Shown here piece by piece: positions 9,043 to 18,016 of a stretch of 64,000 nt of DNA. The notes under the pieces were generated by a model. That model was given only the letters and a program-made list of their open reading frames with translations. It ran no database searches and was not told the origin of the DNA. The first letter of the stretch is position 1. Each line of letters opens with the position of its first letter. The translations under genes and the position numbers were made by a program. Location of the stretch: the NCBI GenBank assembly GCA_041398665.1, contig JAWKUH010000017.1, positions 56,076 to 120,075 on the forward strand, written 5' to 3'. The stretch is from Rohdeia sp041398665. GTDB lineage: Bacteria; Planctomycetota; UBA1135; GCA-002686595.

Positions 9043-10032
9043 ATGTCCGTCCGCTCGTTCATCGATCACCACTTCCGCCACTTCAACGCAGCCGCCCTGA
9101 AGGACGCCGCGCACGCCTACGCGCACCACATGGACGGCGGCGGGCACATGCTCGTGACGCTCGCCGGCGCCATGAGCACGGGCGAACTCGGCCTCTCGCT
9201 CGCCGAGATGATCCGTCGGGGCAAGGTCACGGCGATCTCGTGCACCGGTGCGAACCTCGAGGAGGACGTGTTCAACCTCGTCGCGCACGAGCACTACGAG
9301 CGCATCCCCCACTACCGCGACCTCACGCCGCAGGACGAGAAGCGCCTCGAGGACGAGGGCAAGAACCGCGTGACGGACACGTGCATCCCCGAGGAGGAGG
9401 CGTTCCGCGCGATCGAGCGACAGGTGCTCGAGCTGTGGCGCGAGGCCGACGAGTCGGGCTCGCGGATGTTCCCGCACGAGTTCATGTACAAGCTCGTGCT
9501 GGAGAAACTCGACGCCAAGGACTTCCAGATCGACCCGAAGGACTCCTGGATCGTCGCGGCGGCGGAGAAGAACCTGCCGATGTTCGTGCCGGGTTGGGAG
9601 GACTCGACGCTCGGCAACATCTTCGTGTCGCACGTCTACCGCGGGAACGTCTCGAACTACCAGGTCATGCGCTCGGGCGTCGAGTACATGGGCGAGCTGA
9701 TCCGCTGGTACCTGGACACGACGAAGAAGGGCGCGGCCGCGGCGAAGAACTACCCGGGCATCGGCTTCTTCCAGATCGGCGGCGGCATCGCCGGCGACTT
9801 CCCGATCTGCGTGGTGCCGCTGATCCACCAGGACATGGGCGAGCACTGTCCGTACTGGGGGTACTTCTGCCAGATCAGCGATTCCACGACGAGCTACGGT
9901 TCGTACTCGGGTGCGATCCCGAACGAGAAGATCAGCTGGGGCAAGCTCGCGCCGGACACGCCGAAGTTCGTGGTGGAGAGCGATGCGACGATCGTCGCGC
10001 CCCTGATGTTCGCGCACGTGCTGGGTTGGTGA
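9043..10032 (+). CDS. Deoxyhypusine synthase-like enzyme (probable homospermidine/polyamine synthase)
   Basis: A 329-residue cytoplasmic enzyme of the deoxyhypusine synthase family. The C-terminal motif SGAIPNEKISWGKL matches the active-site loop of eukaryotic DHS, and its lysine (about Lys301, in SWGK) is the residue that forms the aminobutyl-enzyme intermediate. Bacteria have no eIF5A target; studied bacterial homologues use spermidine to make homospermidine or related polyamines, and that is the likely role here. NAD binding is expected from the family (FFQIGGGIAGDFPI region). The ATG follows the ABC exporter by 55 nt, so co-transcription is possible. No other polyamine gene is in the window. 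Confidence 0.88.
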   Translation: MSVRSFIDHHFRHFNAAALKDAAHAYAHHMDGGGHMLVTLAGAMSTGELGLSLAEMIRRGKVTAISCTGANLEEDVFNLVAHEHYERIPHYRDLTPQDEKRLEDEGKNRVTDTCIPEEEAFRAIERQVLELWREADESGSRMFPHEFMYKLVLEKLDAKDFQIDPKDSWIVAAAEKNLPMFVPGWEDSTLGNIFVSHVYRGNVSNYQVMRSGVEYMGELIRWYLDTTKKGAAAAKNYPGIGFFQIGGGIAGDFPICVVPLIHQDMGEHCPYWGYFCQISDSTTSYGSYSGAIPNEKISWGKLAPDTPKFVVESDATIVAPLMFAHVLGW

Positions 10033-10134
10033 GTCGGGGCGGCGTCGTCCGTCGCCCTGTGCTCTCCGCGAGGGCTGCGCGGCCCAACGGCCGCGAGGGA
10101 CGACACAGCGCGCCGCTTCGCGCCGCGCGGAAGA

Positions 10135-10276
10135 TTCACAGGGAGCCACAGAGGACACAGAGACCACGATGGACCGCGCTCGGTCCGGGATCAGGGAGAA
10201 CGCGACCTGTAACAACTCTCCGCGCCGCCCTGGGCGGCGCCGCGTGGTCTCTGTGTCCTCTGTGACTCCCTGTGAA
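10135..10276. repeat. 33-bp CACAGAG-type inverted repeat enclosing a GC hairpin
   Basis: Arms at 10135-10167 and 10244-10276 are complementary at 32 of 33 positions and consist of degenerate 9-nt CACAGAGGA-like steps. The 76-nt spacer contains a further GC palindrome near 10222-10240. It sits just after the DHS-like gene, in the convergent gap 10033-10911. Confidence 0.9.
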
Positions 10277-10317
10277 CCTTGTGTTCCTCGGCGCCGCAGG
10301 CGCCGAGCGCAGCCCTC

Positions 10318-10831
10318 GTGCTTCCTTCGAGGAGCGGCGCGGCCTGCCGGCCGCGCGTCCACGCGAATCGAAACACGAAGAACGCGAAGAACTGGAAGGC
10401 GCCGCTTCGGCGGCGGACCACTCGGAAGGACGCAGGACCCGCGGAGCGCATCGCGGCCCGCGGGTCCCTGCGTCCGCGCCGCGGAGCGGCGCCTTCGTGC
10501 TCTTCGTGTCCTTCTGCCGTTCCCTTCGTGTTTCCTGCGTGGGCCTCGGCGCCGAAGGCGCCGAGCGCAGCACCACGTGCTCCTCTCGAGGCGCGGCGCG
10601 GCCTGCCGGCCGCGCGTCCACGCGAATCGAAACACGAAGAACCCGAAGAACCGGAAGGCGCCGCCTCCGGCGGCGGACCACGGAAGGACGCAGGACCCGC
10701 GGAGCGCATCGCGGCCCGCGGGTCCCTGCGTCCGCGCCGCGGAGCGGCGCCTTCGTGCTCTTCGTGTCCTTCTGCCGTTCCCTTCGTGTTTCCTGCGTGG
10801 ACTTCGGCGCCGCAGGCGCCGCGCGCCGCAC
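10318..10831. repeat. Two tandem copies of a ~255-bp long-hairpin repeat
   Basis: Copy 1 (10318-10576) and copy 2 (10577-10831) are near-identical direct repeats. Each holds a GCGCGGCC-type palindrome, a left arm starting AAACACGAAGAA, a GC-rich central stem (CCGCGG...CCGCGG flanked by GGACGCAG / CTGCGTCC) and a right arm ending in CTTCGTGTTT, so each can fold into one hairpin of about 160 nt (10371-10533 and 10630-10791). The same element occurs once at 2700-2873. No gene is supported in this gap. Confidence 0.9.
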
Positions 10832-10856
10832 GTCGAGATCGGCCCCACCGACGACG

Positions 10857-10888
10857 GAGCCCGCGGAGGACGACACCTCCGCGGGCTC
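10857..10888 (-). terminator. Hairpin terminator of the FG-GAP lipoprotein gene
   Basis: A perfect 13-bp stem (GAGCCCGCGGAGG / CCTCCGCGGGCTC) with a 6-nt loop lies 24 bp past the stop codon of the minus-strand gene. There is no T tract, so the mechanism is uncertain. Confidence 0.6.
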
Positions 10889-10911
10889 CCGGGATCACAC
10901 TCGTCGCGGGC

Positions 10912-12333
10912 TCACTTCCCCGCGGGCATCGGCATCAGGTTCCACGCCATGTAGTCCTGGTCGCGGCAGTCGAGGATCAGGTTCGGCATCCACCGCGGCG
11001 GCGTCGCCGGGTCGTAGACGAAGGCCTGGATCTTCTTCTGGTCGTCACCGGCCGCGACGATGTCGAGGACACCGTCGCCGTCGACGTCGCGCAGCAGGGC
11101 CGCGTGCTCGAACCCGGACGAGCGGTAGCTCCCCGCGACGAGGCGGCGGCTCCACGTGTCGCCGTCCTTCTCGAAGCACAGGATCCCCTCGTTCTTCGTC
11201 GCCGCGATGATCTCGGGCTCGCCGTCGCCGGTCGTGTCGCCGCAGACGAGGAAGCGGCACATCGGCGCGACGAGGTCGCCCACCGTCTCGCGCTTCGGCC
11301 GACCCTCGCCCTCGAAGGTGTAGAGCACGAGGTGGCCCGGGTAGTCCGACGTGAAGTTGGCGCGGATCTCCTTGGCCTCCATGGCCGCGAACAGCTCGCA
11401 CTTGCCGTCGCCGTCGAAGTCGGTCACGAGGATCTCCTTCGCGTGCGTCTCCGGATCGTCCTCGACGATGCTCCGGACGTACGAGCCGCCCTGGAAGTCG
11501 AAGCGCTCGATGCGGCCGATCTGGTGCTCGCCGTCGAACTGGTTCGGCTCCGACGGCGTCGTGAAGATCTCGAGCGCCGCGTCGCCGTCGACGTTGCCGA
11601 GCTCGACCTCGTGGATCCAGTAGGGCTCGTCGGTCTCCGAGATCATCTGCGCGTCGAATTTGCCGTCGTCGCGCTCGTCGAGCACGTAGACGCGGCCGCG
11701 GTCGTGCGAGACGAAGACGATCTCGTCGTGTCCGTCGCCGTCGACGTCGCCGACCTCCACGTCGCGGATGCGTTGCTCCGCGTCACCGATCACGCCGGTC
11801 CAGAGCGTCTCGCCCTTCCAGCCGTCGCCGCTCTTCCGCCACAACTTGACCATCGCGGCGTTCGCGCTGATCGAGAGGATGCCGGGGTCGCTGTGCTCCG
11901 GTTCGAACCACATCGCCTTGTGCACGACGTTGCCGTTCTTCAGCTGGAACGCCTTCGCGGCGTTCGCGCCCTTCGTCGTCCACTCGACGTCCTCGACGGC
12001 GAGACCGGCGACGGGTTCGAGCTTCCAGCCGTCGGGGTCGGCGACGAACGAGACGGGGTCGCCCACGGGCTGGCCGTCCTCGACGCGCCGCCACACGATC
12101 CGTCCGTCGGCCTTCGCGACGCCGCGGCGCATCGCGACGGCGTCGTCCTCGAGGGTCAGATCCTCGCGCGACCACGAACCGTCGGCGGTCGGGCGCAGGA
12201 TCGAGATCAGTCCGGGGTCGCTCGGCGAGTGGAGGCCGGCCACGATCAGGCCGGGTCCGGACTTCGAACCGCCGCCGCAGGCGGCGAGGGGGACGCAGGA
12301 GAGGAGGGTGAGGAGGGTCGGTGTTCTCGACAT
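10912..12333 (-). CDS. FG-GAP/VCBS repeat lipoprotein
   Basis: A 473-residue exported lipoprotein: a short basic start, a hydrophobic stretch and the lipobox LAAC (Cys19), then a Gly/Ser-rich linker. The body contains at least five DxDGDG-type calcium-loop repeats (GDVDGDGHDEI, GNVDGDAALEI, TDFDGDGKCEL, GDTTGDGEPEI, RDVDGDGVLDI), as in FG-GAP/VCBS beta-propellers. Such proteins are secreted or surface-attached and bind ligands or matrix; no catalytic site is seen. The tail (about the last 60 residues) ends in DQDYMAWNLMPMPAGK. The next minus-strand gene upstream is hemF, 61 bp away. A role in surface adhesion is inference. Confidence 0.85.
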   Translation of the reverse strand: MSRTPTLLTLLSCVPLAACGGGSKSGPGLIVAGLHSPSDPGLISILRPTADGSWSREDLTLEDDAVAMRRGVAKADGRIVWRRVEDGQPVGDPVSFVADPDGWKLEPVAGLAVEDVEWTTKGANAAKAFQLKNGNVVHKAMWFEPEHSDPGILSISANAAMVKLWRKSGDGWKGETLWTGVIGDAEQRIRDVEVGDVDGDGHDEIVFVSHDRGRVYVLDERDDGKFDAQMISETDEPYWIHEVELGNVDGDAALEIFTTPSEPNQFDGEHQIGRIERFDFQGGSYVRSIVEDDPETHAKEILVTDFDGDGKCELFAAMEAKEIRANFTSDYPGHLVLYTFEGEGRPKRETVGDLVAPMCRFLVCGDTTGDGEPEIIAATKNEGILCFEKDGDTWSRRLVAGSYRSSGFEHAALLRDVDGDGVLDIVAAGDDQKKIQAFVYDPATPPRWMPNLILDCRDQDYMAWNLMPMPAGK

Positions 12334-12394
12334 CGATCGGGTCTCGGGGTGGATCCCGCGGCCCGGGTCGCGACCCGCGGGGCGTTCGTCGTCG

Positions 12395-13336
12395 TCACGA
12401 GGGGCCGCCGAGGGCGGCCCAGTCTCGCGGTACGAGGAAGTGGTCGGTCAGTCGTGCTTCGGGAGTGCCGGGGTCGGGCCTGGAGTCGTACTCCCAACGA
12501 GCGAGCGGCGGGAGCGAGGCGAGGACGGACTCGGTGCGGCTGCCGGCCTGGAGGCCGAACCTCGTGCCGCGGTCGTAGACCAGGTTGAACTCGACGTAGC
12601 GGCCGCGGCGGTAGAGCTGGAAGCTGCGCTCGCGGTCGCCGTAGGGCGTCGCCTTGCGCTTCTCGAGGATCGGGACGTAGGCGTCGAGGTACGCGTTCCC
12701 CACGGCGGAGTGGAGAGCGAACGTACGGTCGAACCCGAGCTCCGCGAGGTCGTCGTAGAAGATTCCGCCGATGCCGCGCGGCTCGCCGCGGTGCGGCAGG
12801 AAGAAGTAGGCGTCGCACTCCGCCTTGAAGCGCGGGTAGAGCTCGGTGCCGAAGGGGTCGCAGGCCGCCTTGGCCGTCCGGTGCCAGGCGACGCAGTCCT
12901 CGTCGAAGCCGTAGATCGGCGTCAGGTCGAAGCCGCCGCCGAACCACCAGGCGTCGTCGCCGTCCTCGCCGCGCGCGACGAAGAGGCGCGTGTTGGCGTG
13001 CGACGTCGGCGCGTACGGGTTCCGCGGGTGCACGATGAGCGAGACGGAGACGGCCTCGAACGAGCGCCCCGCGAGCTCGGGTCGTCGCGCCGTCGCGGCC
13101 GGCGGCAGGTTCACGCCGACGGTGTGCGAGAAGTTGACCGCGGCCTTCTCGACGTGCCTCCCGCCCTCGAGCACGCGCGGGCGCGCGAACCCGCCCTTCT
13201 CGCCCTCGAGGTCGGTGCCGCGGAAACGGGCCTCGCCGTCGCAGCCCTCGATCGCCGCGCAGATCCTGGCCTGGAGGTCGAGCAGTTGCTCCCGGACGGC
13301 GGCCGTGTCGACCGCCCCACTTCGGAGGTGCGTCAT
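12395..13336 (-). CDS. hemF: Coproporphyrinogen III oxidase, oxygen-dependent
   Basis: A 313-residue cytosolic enzyme that decarboxylates coproporphyrinogen III to protoporphyrinogen IX using O2, a late step of heme synthesis. Family motifs are clear: EKAAVNFSHTVGVNLP, HPRNPYAPTSHANTRLF (substrate and metal-site region), WWFGGGFDLTPIY, RGIGGIFYDDL, and the C-terminal GRYVEFNLVYDRGTRFGL. Length is typical. TACCCT at 13351-13346 lies 9 nt before the ATG with no ribosome site, so the mRNA may be leaderless. HemF implies an aerobic or microaerobic organism, consistent with the di-heme c-type protein at 33 kb. Confidence 0.96.
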   Translation of the reverse strand: MTHLRSGAVDTAAVREQLLDLQARICAAIEGCDGEARFRGTDLEGEKGGFARPRVLEGGRHVEKAAVNFSHTVGVNLPPAATARRPELAGRSFEAVSVSLIVHPRNPYAPTSHANTRLFVARGEDGDDAWWFGGGFDLTPIYGFDEDCVAWHRTAKAACDPFGTELYPRFKAECDAYFFLPHRGEPRGIGGIFYDDLAELGFDRTFALHSAVGNAYLDAYVPILEKRKATPYGDRERSFQLYRRGRYVEFNLVYDRGTRFGLQAGSRTESVLASLPPLARWEYDSRPDPGTPEARLTDHFLVPRDWAALGGPS

Positions 13337-13345
13337 CGCGCGAAC

Positions 13346-13351
13346 AGGGTA
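13346..13351 (-). promoter_or_regulatory. Predicted leaderless -10 element of hemF
   Basis: TACCCT on the minus strand, 9 nt before the hemF ATG at 13336. It belongs to the recurring TANNNT pattern described in the findings. Confidence 0.45.
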
Positions 13352-13518
13352 GTGGCTCGGGCGCGCGGGACCGAGCGGGGACGGCCGGAAGCGCGTCGGG
13401 GCCGGCGCACCGCGGCTCCTGCGGGTCGCCGGGCGGGGAGCGCCTCGAACGGGGCTGCACGCCCTACCCGTTCCGTGTCCGGGATGGTTGCATGGGGCGC
13501 TTGGATCCCCCCGGTCCG

Positions 13519-15294
13519 ATGACTGCCCGCTCCGCGATCACCGCCGCCCTGCTCGCCGCGACGCTCCCCGCCGTCCTCCCGGCGCAGGACCTCGCGCCGC
13601 GCGTCCCCGTCGGCGTCGCGGGACCCGTGGGCGGGACCTGCGGGGCGCCGTCCGTCGCGATCGGCACGCGCTCGACCAACGTCGCGTGGTCGAACTTCGA
13701 CACGGGAGGCACGGTGTGGTGCGCGTCCGCGAGCGGCCTCGCGACGCAGTTCTCCGCGCCCGTCCGCGTGGATCGCGACTCGAGCGGAGCGGTGAAGCTC
13801 ACCCAGTCCGACTCGTGCCTGCGCATCGGTTCGCGGACCTACGTCTTCTGGATCGACGGACGCACGGGGAGCACGACCGACGACGTCCGCTTCAACGTCT
13901 CCTACGACTTCGGTGCGACCTTCTCGTCGGGCGACGTCCGGATCCCCGACGGGTTCGGCGGAGCCGGCGAGGTGCGCGGGTTCCGCGTCGCGGGCTCGGC
14001 GGGAGCGAACGGCGACCGCCTCCACGTCGCCATGCGCGTCGCGCCGGGCGCCGGTGCGAACGAGGAGCTGTGGTACACGCGCTCGCTCGACGGTGGAACG
14101 ACGTGGAGTTCGCCGGTCCGGCTCGCCGGCAACGCGGCGAACGGCATCGACGTCGACCAGTTCGCGATCGCGATCTCGGGCGACCGTGTGAACCTCGTCT
14201 GGGAGGACGACAGCAGGAACGGAGCCGGCCGCGACAGCGTGCGCCACGTGCGCAGCCTCGACGTCGGCGCGACCTTCGGACCGGTGCTCGCGCTCGACGT
14301 CACGGACGCGGCCGACACCGGAGACTCCGAGGCACCGGGCGAGTTCGGCCTCCAGATCCGCTCCTACCAGAACCAGGTCGCCGTCGTATGGCTCGAGGAA
14401 CGGACCGATCCGTCGAACGAGGAGGTCCGCCTCGCGGTCTCGTCCGACGGCGGCGGCGTGTTCCTGCCGGACCAACGCATCAGCACGGGGAACCCGAACA
14501 CCGTCGACGCGGACTACCTCGACCTGTGGCTCGACCAGGGCATGCTGCTCGTCGCGTACACCGACGACCGCAACGGCGGCACCGCGCCGAACCAGGTGCG
14601 CGTGTGGCGCCGCGCGATCTCGGGCGGGACGCCGACGGAGACGGTCGTGAGCGACGCGCGCGGCGCGTCGTTCCTGCACTTCTCGGGCTCCGGACCGCAG
14701 GCGGCCCTGGCGTGGTTGACCGACGACCTCGTCACGCAGAGCGTCTGCTGCAGCCTGACGGACGACACGGGCGCGACCTGGACGGGGATCAGCACGCTGC
14801 ACGACGTCGGGACGTACGACGCCGACGGCATCTCCGTCGCGTTCGCACCGGGCTACGACAACGCCGTCGTCTCCTATGCGCTGAACTCGGGTCCGTTCGG
14901 CGAGAACCGTCCGTGGATCGGCGGCGTCCGCCGGCCGACGCTCGAGGCGCTCGGGTTCTCGACGAGCGCGCCGACCGTCCGCTTCCGCGGCACGAACCTC
15001 CTCGAGGGCGACGCGACGATGTTCGCGGTCGTGCTCGCGCTCACGAAGGGCGAGGGCCTCCTCGAGCTGCCCGACGACCGCGACCTCGGCACGGCCTACG
15101 ACGCGTTCACGGTCGCTGGGCTCGCGATCCTCCCGAACCTGGTCGGCGTGATCCAGGTCGACGGGACGGCGCTCACCCCCGCGCTCGCGAACGGACTGCC
15201 GCCCGGCCTCACGTTCACGGCCGTGGGCATCACGGTGAGCCCGACGGTCGGCACGGTGCGCATCACCGACCCCGTCGACGTCGTCGTCAACTGA
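13519..15294 (+). CDS. Secreted sialidase-like Asp-box (BNR) repeat protein
   Basis: A 591-residue secreted protein. I chose ATG 13519 because it directly begins a typical signal peptide (MTARSAITAALLAATLPA, cleavage before QD); ATG 13492 would add nine residues in front. The body has at least five Asp-box-like turns: SYDFGATF, SLDGGTTW, SLDVGATF, SSDGGGVF and TDDTGATW, spaced as in six-bladed sialidase or exo-alpha-sialidase-like propellers. The arginine triad needed for true sialidases cannot be assigned by eye, so enzyme activity is uncertain. The last 120 residues form a separate beta-rich domain. It converges with the next gene, leaving only 14 bp. Confidence 0.8.
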   Translation: MTARSAITAALLAATLPAVLPAQDLAPRVPVGVAGPVGGTCGAPSVAIGTRSTNVAWSNFDTGGTVWCASASGLATQFSAPVRVDRDSSGAVKLTQSDSCLRIGSRTYVFWIDGRTGSTTDDVRFNVSYDFGATFSSGDVRIPDGFGGAGEVRGFRVAGSAGANGDRLHVAMRVAPGAGANEELWYTRSLDGGTTWSSPVRLAGNAANGIDVDQFAIAISGDRVNLVWEDDSRNGAGRDSVRHVRSLDVGATFGPVLALDVTDAADTGDSEAPGEFGLQIRSYQNQVAVVWLEERTDPSNEEVRLAVSSDGGGVFLPDQRISTGNPNTVDADYLDLWLDQGMLLVAYTDDRNGGTAPNQVRVWRRAISGGTPTETVVSDARGASFLHFSGSGPQAALAWLTDDLVTQSVCCSLTDDTGATWTGISTLHDVGTYDADGISVAFAPGYDNAVVSYALNSGPFGENRPWIGGVRRPTLEALGFSTSAPTVRFRGTNLLEGDATMFAVVLALTKGEGLLELPDDRDLGTAYDAFTVAGLAILPNLVGVIQVDGTALTPALANGLPPGLTFTAVGITVSPTVGTVRITDPVDVVVN

Positions 15295-15308
15295 GCGCGA
15301 CCGCGCCG

Positions 15309-17903
15309 CTACTGCAGCGCTCGGACCGCGTCCTCGAGCTTCGCGTGCGGCACCTTCGGCCGGACGACGAACTCGCCCGCCGAACGCTCGACGACGACCG
15401 ACTCCGGCGGTGAGGCCGAGAACGTGCGCGTGTCGCGGCGGCCGCCGCCGCGCTTCGACAGGCGGTAGGTCACGACGTACTCGCCGGGGCCGAGCGACGC
15501 GAACTCGCCGTGCCCCTCGCGATCGACCGTCGCGGTCGACGTCGTGCGGTCCCAGTCGGTGCGACGCAACGTGACGTCGAAGCGGAACGCGGCGTCGGGC
15601 AGCGACCCCTTCGGGATCTCGACCGAGACGACGAGCGCCGGGTCGAGGACGAGCGTGCTGCTCGCGTCGACGCCGTCGAAGCGCGTGGGCGAACAGCCGC
15701 GCGCCGAGGCCTCGACGTCGACGTACTTCGTCTCGGACACGAGGAACGCGCGACCGCGGCGGTCGAGGCCGAGCCCGCGCCACTCGTCGGAACCGGTCGG
15801 GCGCCAACGCGCCTGCAGGCTCCGCGGCGTCGTGCCGTCCTGCTGCTCGAACTGCAGCGTGAGCGGGTGGAGCACGTCCGAGAGGTCGATCGGGTCGAGC
15901 CTCGGGTCGCGCGTCGTCGCGCCCGCGCGCACGTCGACCTCGCCGACGACGAAGAGCACGTCGGGCACGTCGGCGTAGGCGAGCCAGACCGTGTAGAGGC
16001 CGGGCGGGACGCGGCTCATCTCGAACTCGTCGTTCCGCCGGCTCGGCGACGTCCGCGACACGGAGGCCTGCGCGAGCACGTCGCGCTCGGGCGCCACGGC
16101 GCCGAGGACGGCGCCGATGGTGACGCGACGGCGATCGATCCCGTCCGGGAGCAGCACGCTCCCCGCGATCCGGCCGGCACCCTGGAGCACCAGCGTGACG
16201 CCGCTCGACCCGCGGTCGAACGGCACGATCTCGCCGCGGACGTGGTCGCGCGATCCGGCCGAGACGGCGAGGTCGTTCGCGGGCGGCCAGGCGACGACGC
16301 GGAACGCTCCGTCCTGGTCGGAGCGCGTGAACAGGTCGGGCAGTCGGCGCCAGCGCGGCCGACCGGAGTCGTCGACGAAGCGCTGGTGGAAGGAGATCCA
16401 CGCGTCCGCGACCGGCGCGCCGATGTCGTCGACGACGCGCCCCGCGACGAGCAACGGCGGCGGCGACAGCACGACGCGTCCGACGTCGACGACGCCCTGC
16501 TCGACCGCGAGCACGACCGAGAAGACGCCGGCGTACTCGACGTCGTCGCCGCGAGCCAGCGTGCGCACGCTGCCGACGAGCGGTCGCGCGTCGCCGCCCC
16601 ACTCCCCCGGGAGGTCGACGAAGAGCGTCCCCTCGGCGTCCGCCGTCGCGTAGCGGTCACCCGTGTCGCGTCCGTCGCGACGACCGCGCCCGCGACCGTC
16701 GTCGACGGCGACGTCGTCGCGCAGCCGGAAGGCCACGCGCACGTCCGGTCGGGCGTCGCCCGACTCGTCGACGAGGTGCGCCACGAGCACGGGGTGGTCG
16801 GGCGAGAGGACGAAGCGCACTTCGCCGAGCACGCCCGCGAGGACCGGCGCTCCGGCGGTCGTTCGCACGCGCGAGAGCGACCCCTCGCGCCGGAACCCGA
16901 GGTCGAGCGCGGCGCCGGGTTCGACGAAGGGCACGTCGACGACGTTCGTTCCCTCGACCGCGGCCTCGAACGACACCCGACCGCGAACTCCGTCGACGCC
17001 GACCTCGAGCACGCCGCGTCCGGTGAACGGGTCGCCGTCGATCTCGACGAGTTCGACGCGCAGACTCGCCATCGGCGGCAACACGAGTTCGACGGCATCC
17101 TCGGGCAGCGCGTCGGGGTCGATGCGGACGGTCGGCGGATCCGCCATCGCGACGGCGGGCGCGACGAACCACTCCCCGTCGCCCCCACCCTGCCGGAACA
17201 GCTCGTCCGGGTGACGGAAGGTCGCGACGCCGTCGTCGCCGGTCGGCTCGACGCGCGACTCGCGCACCTCGCCGCGGCGCGACCGATGGAGCGCGACCGG
17301 GACGGAGGTGACGGGGAGCCCGTCGACGCCGACGACGCGCACGTCGAGGTGCAGGGCGGCGGCGAGGACGATCGTCGTCTCCGTCGCGTTCGCGCGGAGC
17401 TGCGCCGAGCCCCACTCGTCGCCGAGCCGCGCTCCGACGAGACCGTCGCGCTGCACGGCGGCGAAGTGCACGACCCCCTCGTCGTCCGCGGCACGCATCT
17501 CACCGCGCGCCTCGAGGAAGCGCTGCGAGTCGACGCCTTCGCGCATGTCGCGGAGGACCGAGTCGAACTCGCCCTCCTCGGGTTCGAACAGGAACACCTC
17601 GGCACCCGCCGCGGGCGATCCGTCGGCGCTGGTGACGCGGATCGTCACGCGCTCCGCCTCGCCGTCCGATTGGTCGCCGCCTCCCCCGAACTCGTCCTCG
17701 AACGCCTCGAAGGCCGCGACCGAGCGCAGGTCCTCCGCACCTCCGGCGTCGCGCGCTCCGGTGTCCACGAGGTCCACCGGCCCCGCGGGTCCCGCGGCGC
17801 CGTCCTTCGCCGTGCGCGACGACTCGACGTCGAGGTGGTGGTAGTCCTCGCCGCAGGCGGCGAGGAGCGCGACGGCGAGGGCGAGGGCGGCGGTCCTTCT
17901 CAT
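15309..17903 (-). CDS. Large lipoprotein with carboxypeptidase-regulatory-like domains
   Basis: An 864-residue exported lipoprotein (lipobox LAAC, Cys17). After an acidic, Gly-rich linker come several transthyretin-like beta-sandwiches of the CarboxypepD_reg type, seen as recurring xVxxxDGxPVxxxxV phrases: VRVTSADGSPAAGAEVFLF, VRVVGVDGLPVTSVPVALH, AHLVDESGDARPDVRVAF and GRVVDDIGAPVADAWISF. No catalytic residues are recognised. Such repeats usually act as structural or ligand-binding modules on the cell surface. The long open frame extending upstream to 22649 is a GC-driven shadow; the lipoprotein signal fixes the start at ATG 17903. Confidence 0.8.
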   Translation of the reverse strand: MRRTAALALAVALLAACGEDYHHLDVESSRTAKDGAAGPAGPVDLVDTGARDAGGAEDLRSVAAFEAFEDEFGGGGDQSDGEAERVTIRVTSADGSPAAGAEVFLFEPEEGEFDSVLRDMREGVDSQRFLEARGEMRAADDEGVVHFAAVQRDGLVGARLGDEWGSAQLRANATETTIVLAAALHLDVRVVGVDGLPVTSVPVALHRSRRGEVRESRVEPTGDDGVATFRHPDELFRQGGGDGEWFVAPAVAMADPPTVRIDPDALPEDAVELVLPPMASLRVELVEIDGDPFTGRGVLEVGVDGVRGRVSFEAAVEGTNVVDVPFVEPGAALDLGFRREGSLSRVRTTAGAPVLAGVLGEVRFVLSPDHPVLVAHLVDESGDARPDVRVAFRLRDDVAVDDGRGRGRRDGRDTGDRYATADAEGTLFVDLPGEWGGDARPLVGSVRTLARGDDVEYAGVFSVVLAVEQGVVDVGRVVLSPPPLLVAGRVVDDIGAPVADAWISFHQRFVDDSGRPRWRRLPDLFTRSDQDGAFRVVAWPPANDLAVSAGSRDHVRGEIVPFDRGSSGVTLVLQGAGRIAGSVLLPDGIDRRRVTIGAVLGAVAPERDVLAQASVSRTSPSRRNDEFEMSRVPPGLYTVWLAYADVPDVLFVVGEVDVRAGATTRDPRLDPIDLSDVLHPLTLQFEQQDGTTPRSLQARWRPTGSDEWRGLGLDRRGRAFLVSETKYVDVEASARGCSPTRFDGVDASSTLVLDPALVVSVEIPKGSLPDAAFRFDVTLRRTDWDRTTSTATVDREGHGEFASLGPGEYVVTYRLSKRGGGRRDTRTFSASPPESVVVERSAGEFVVRPKVPHAKLEDAVRALQ

Positions 17904-18016
17904 GCGTGGGTCGGGCTCGGTCGGAACCATCGTGGCGGAGCCGCGACGGATCGGGGGCTGCGGGTCCGCGCGAATCGCGAACGGGGTCGCCCGCGTCGCG
18001 GCGGGCGCTCGTCCTC

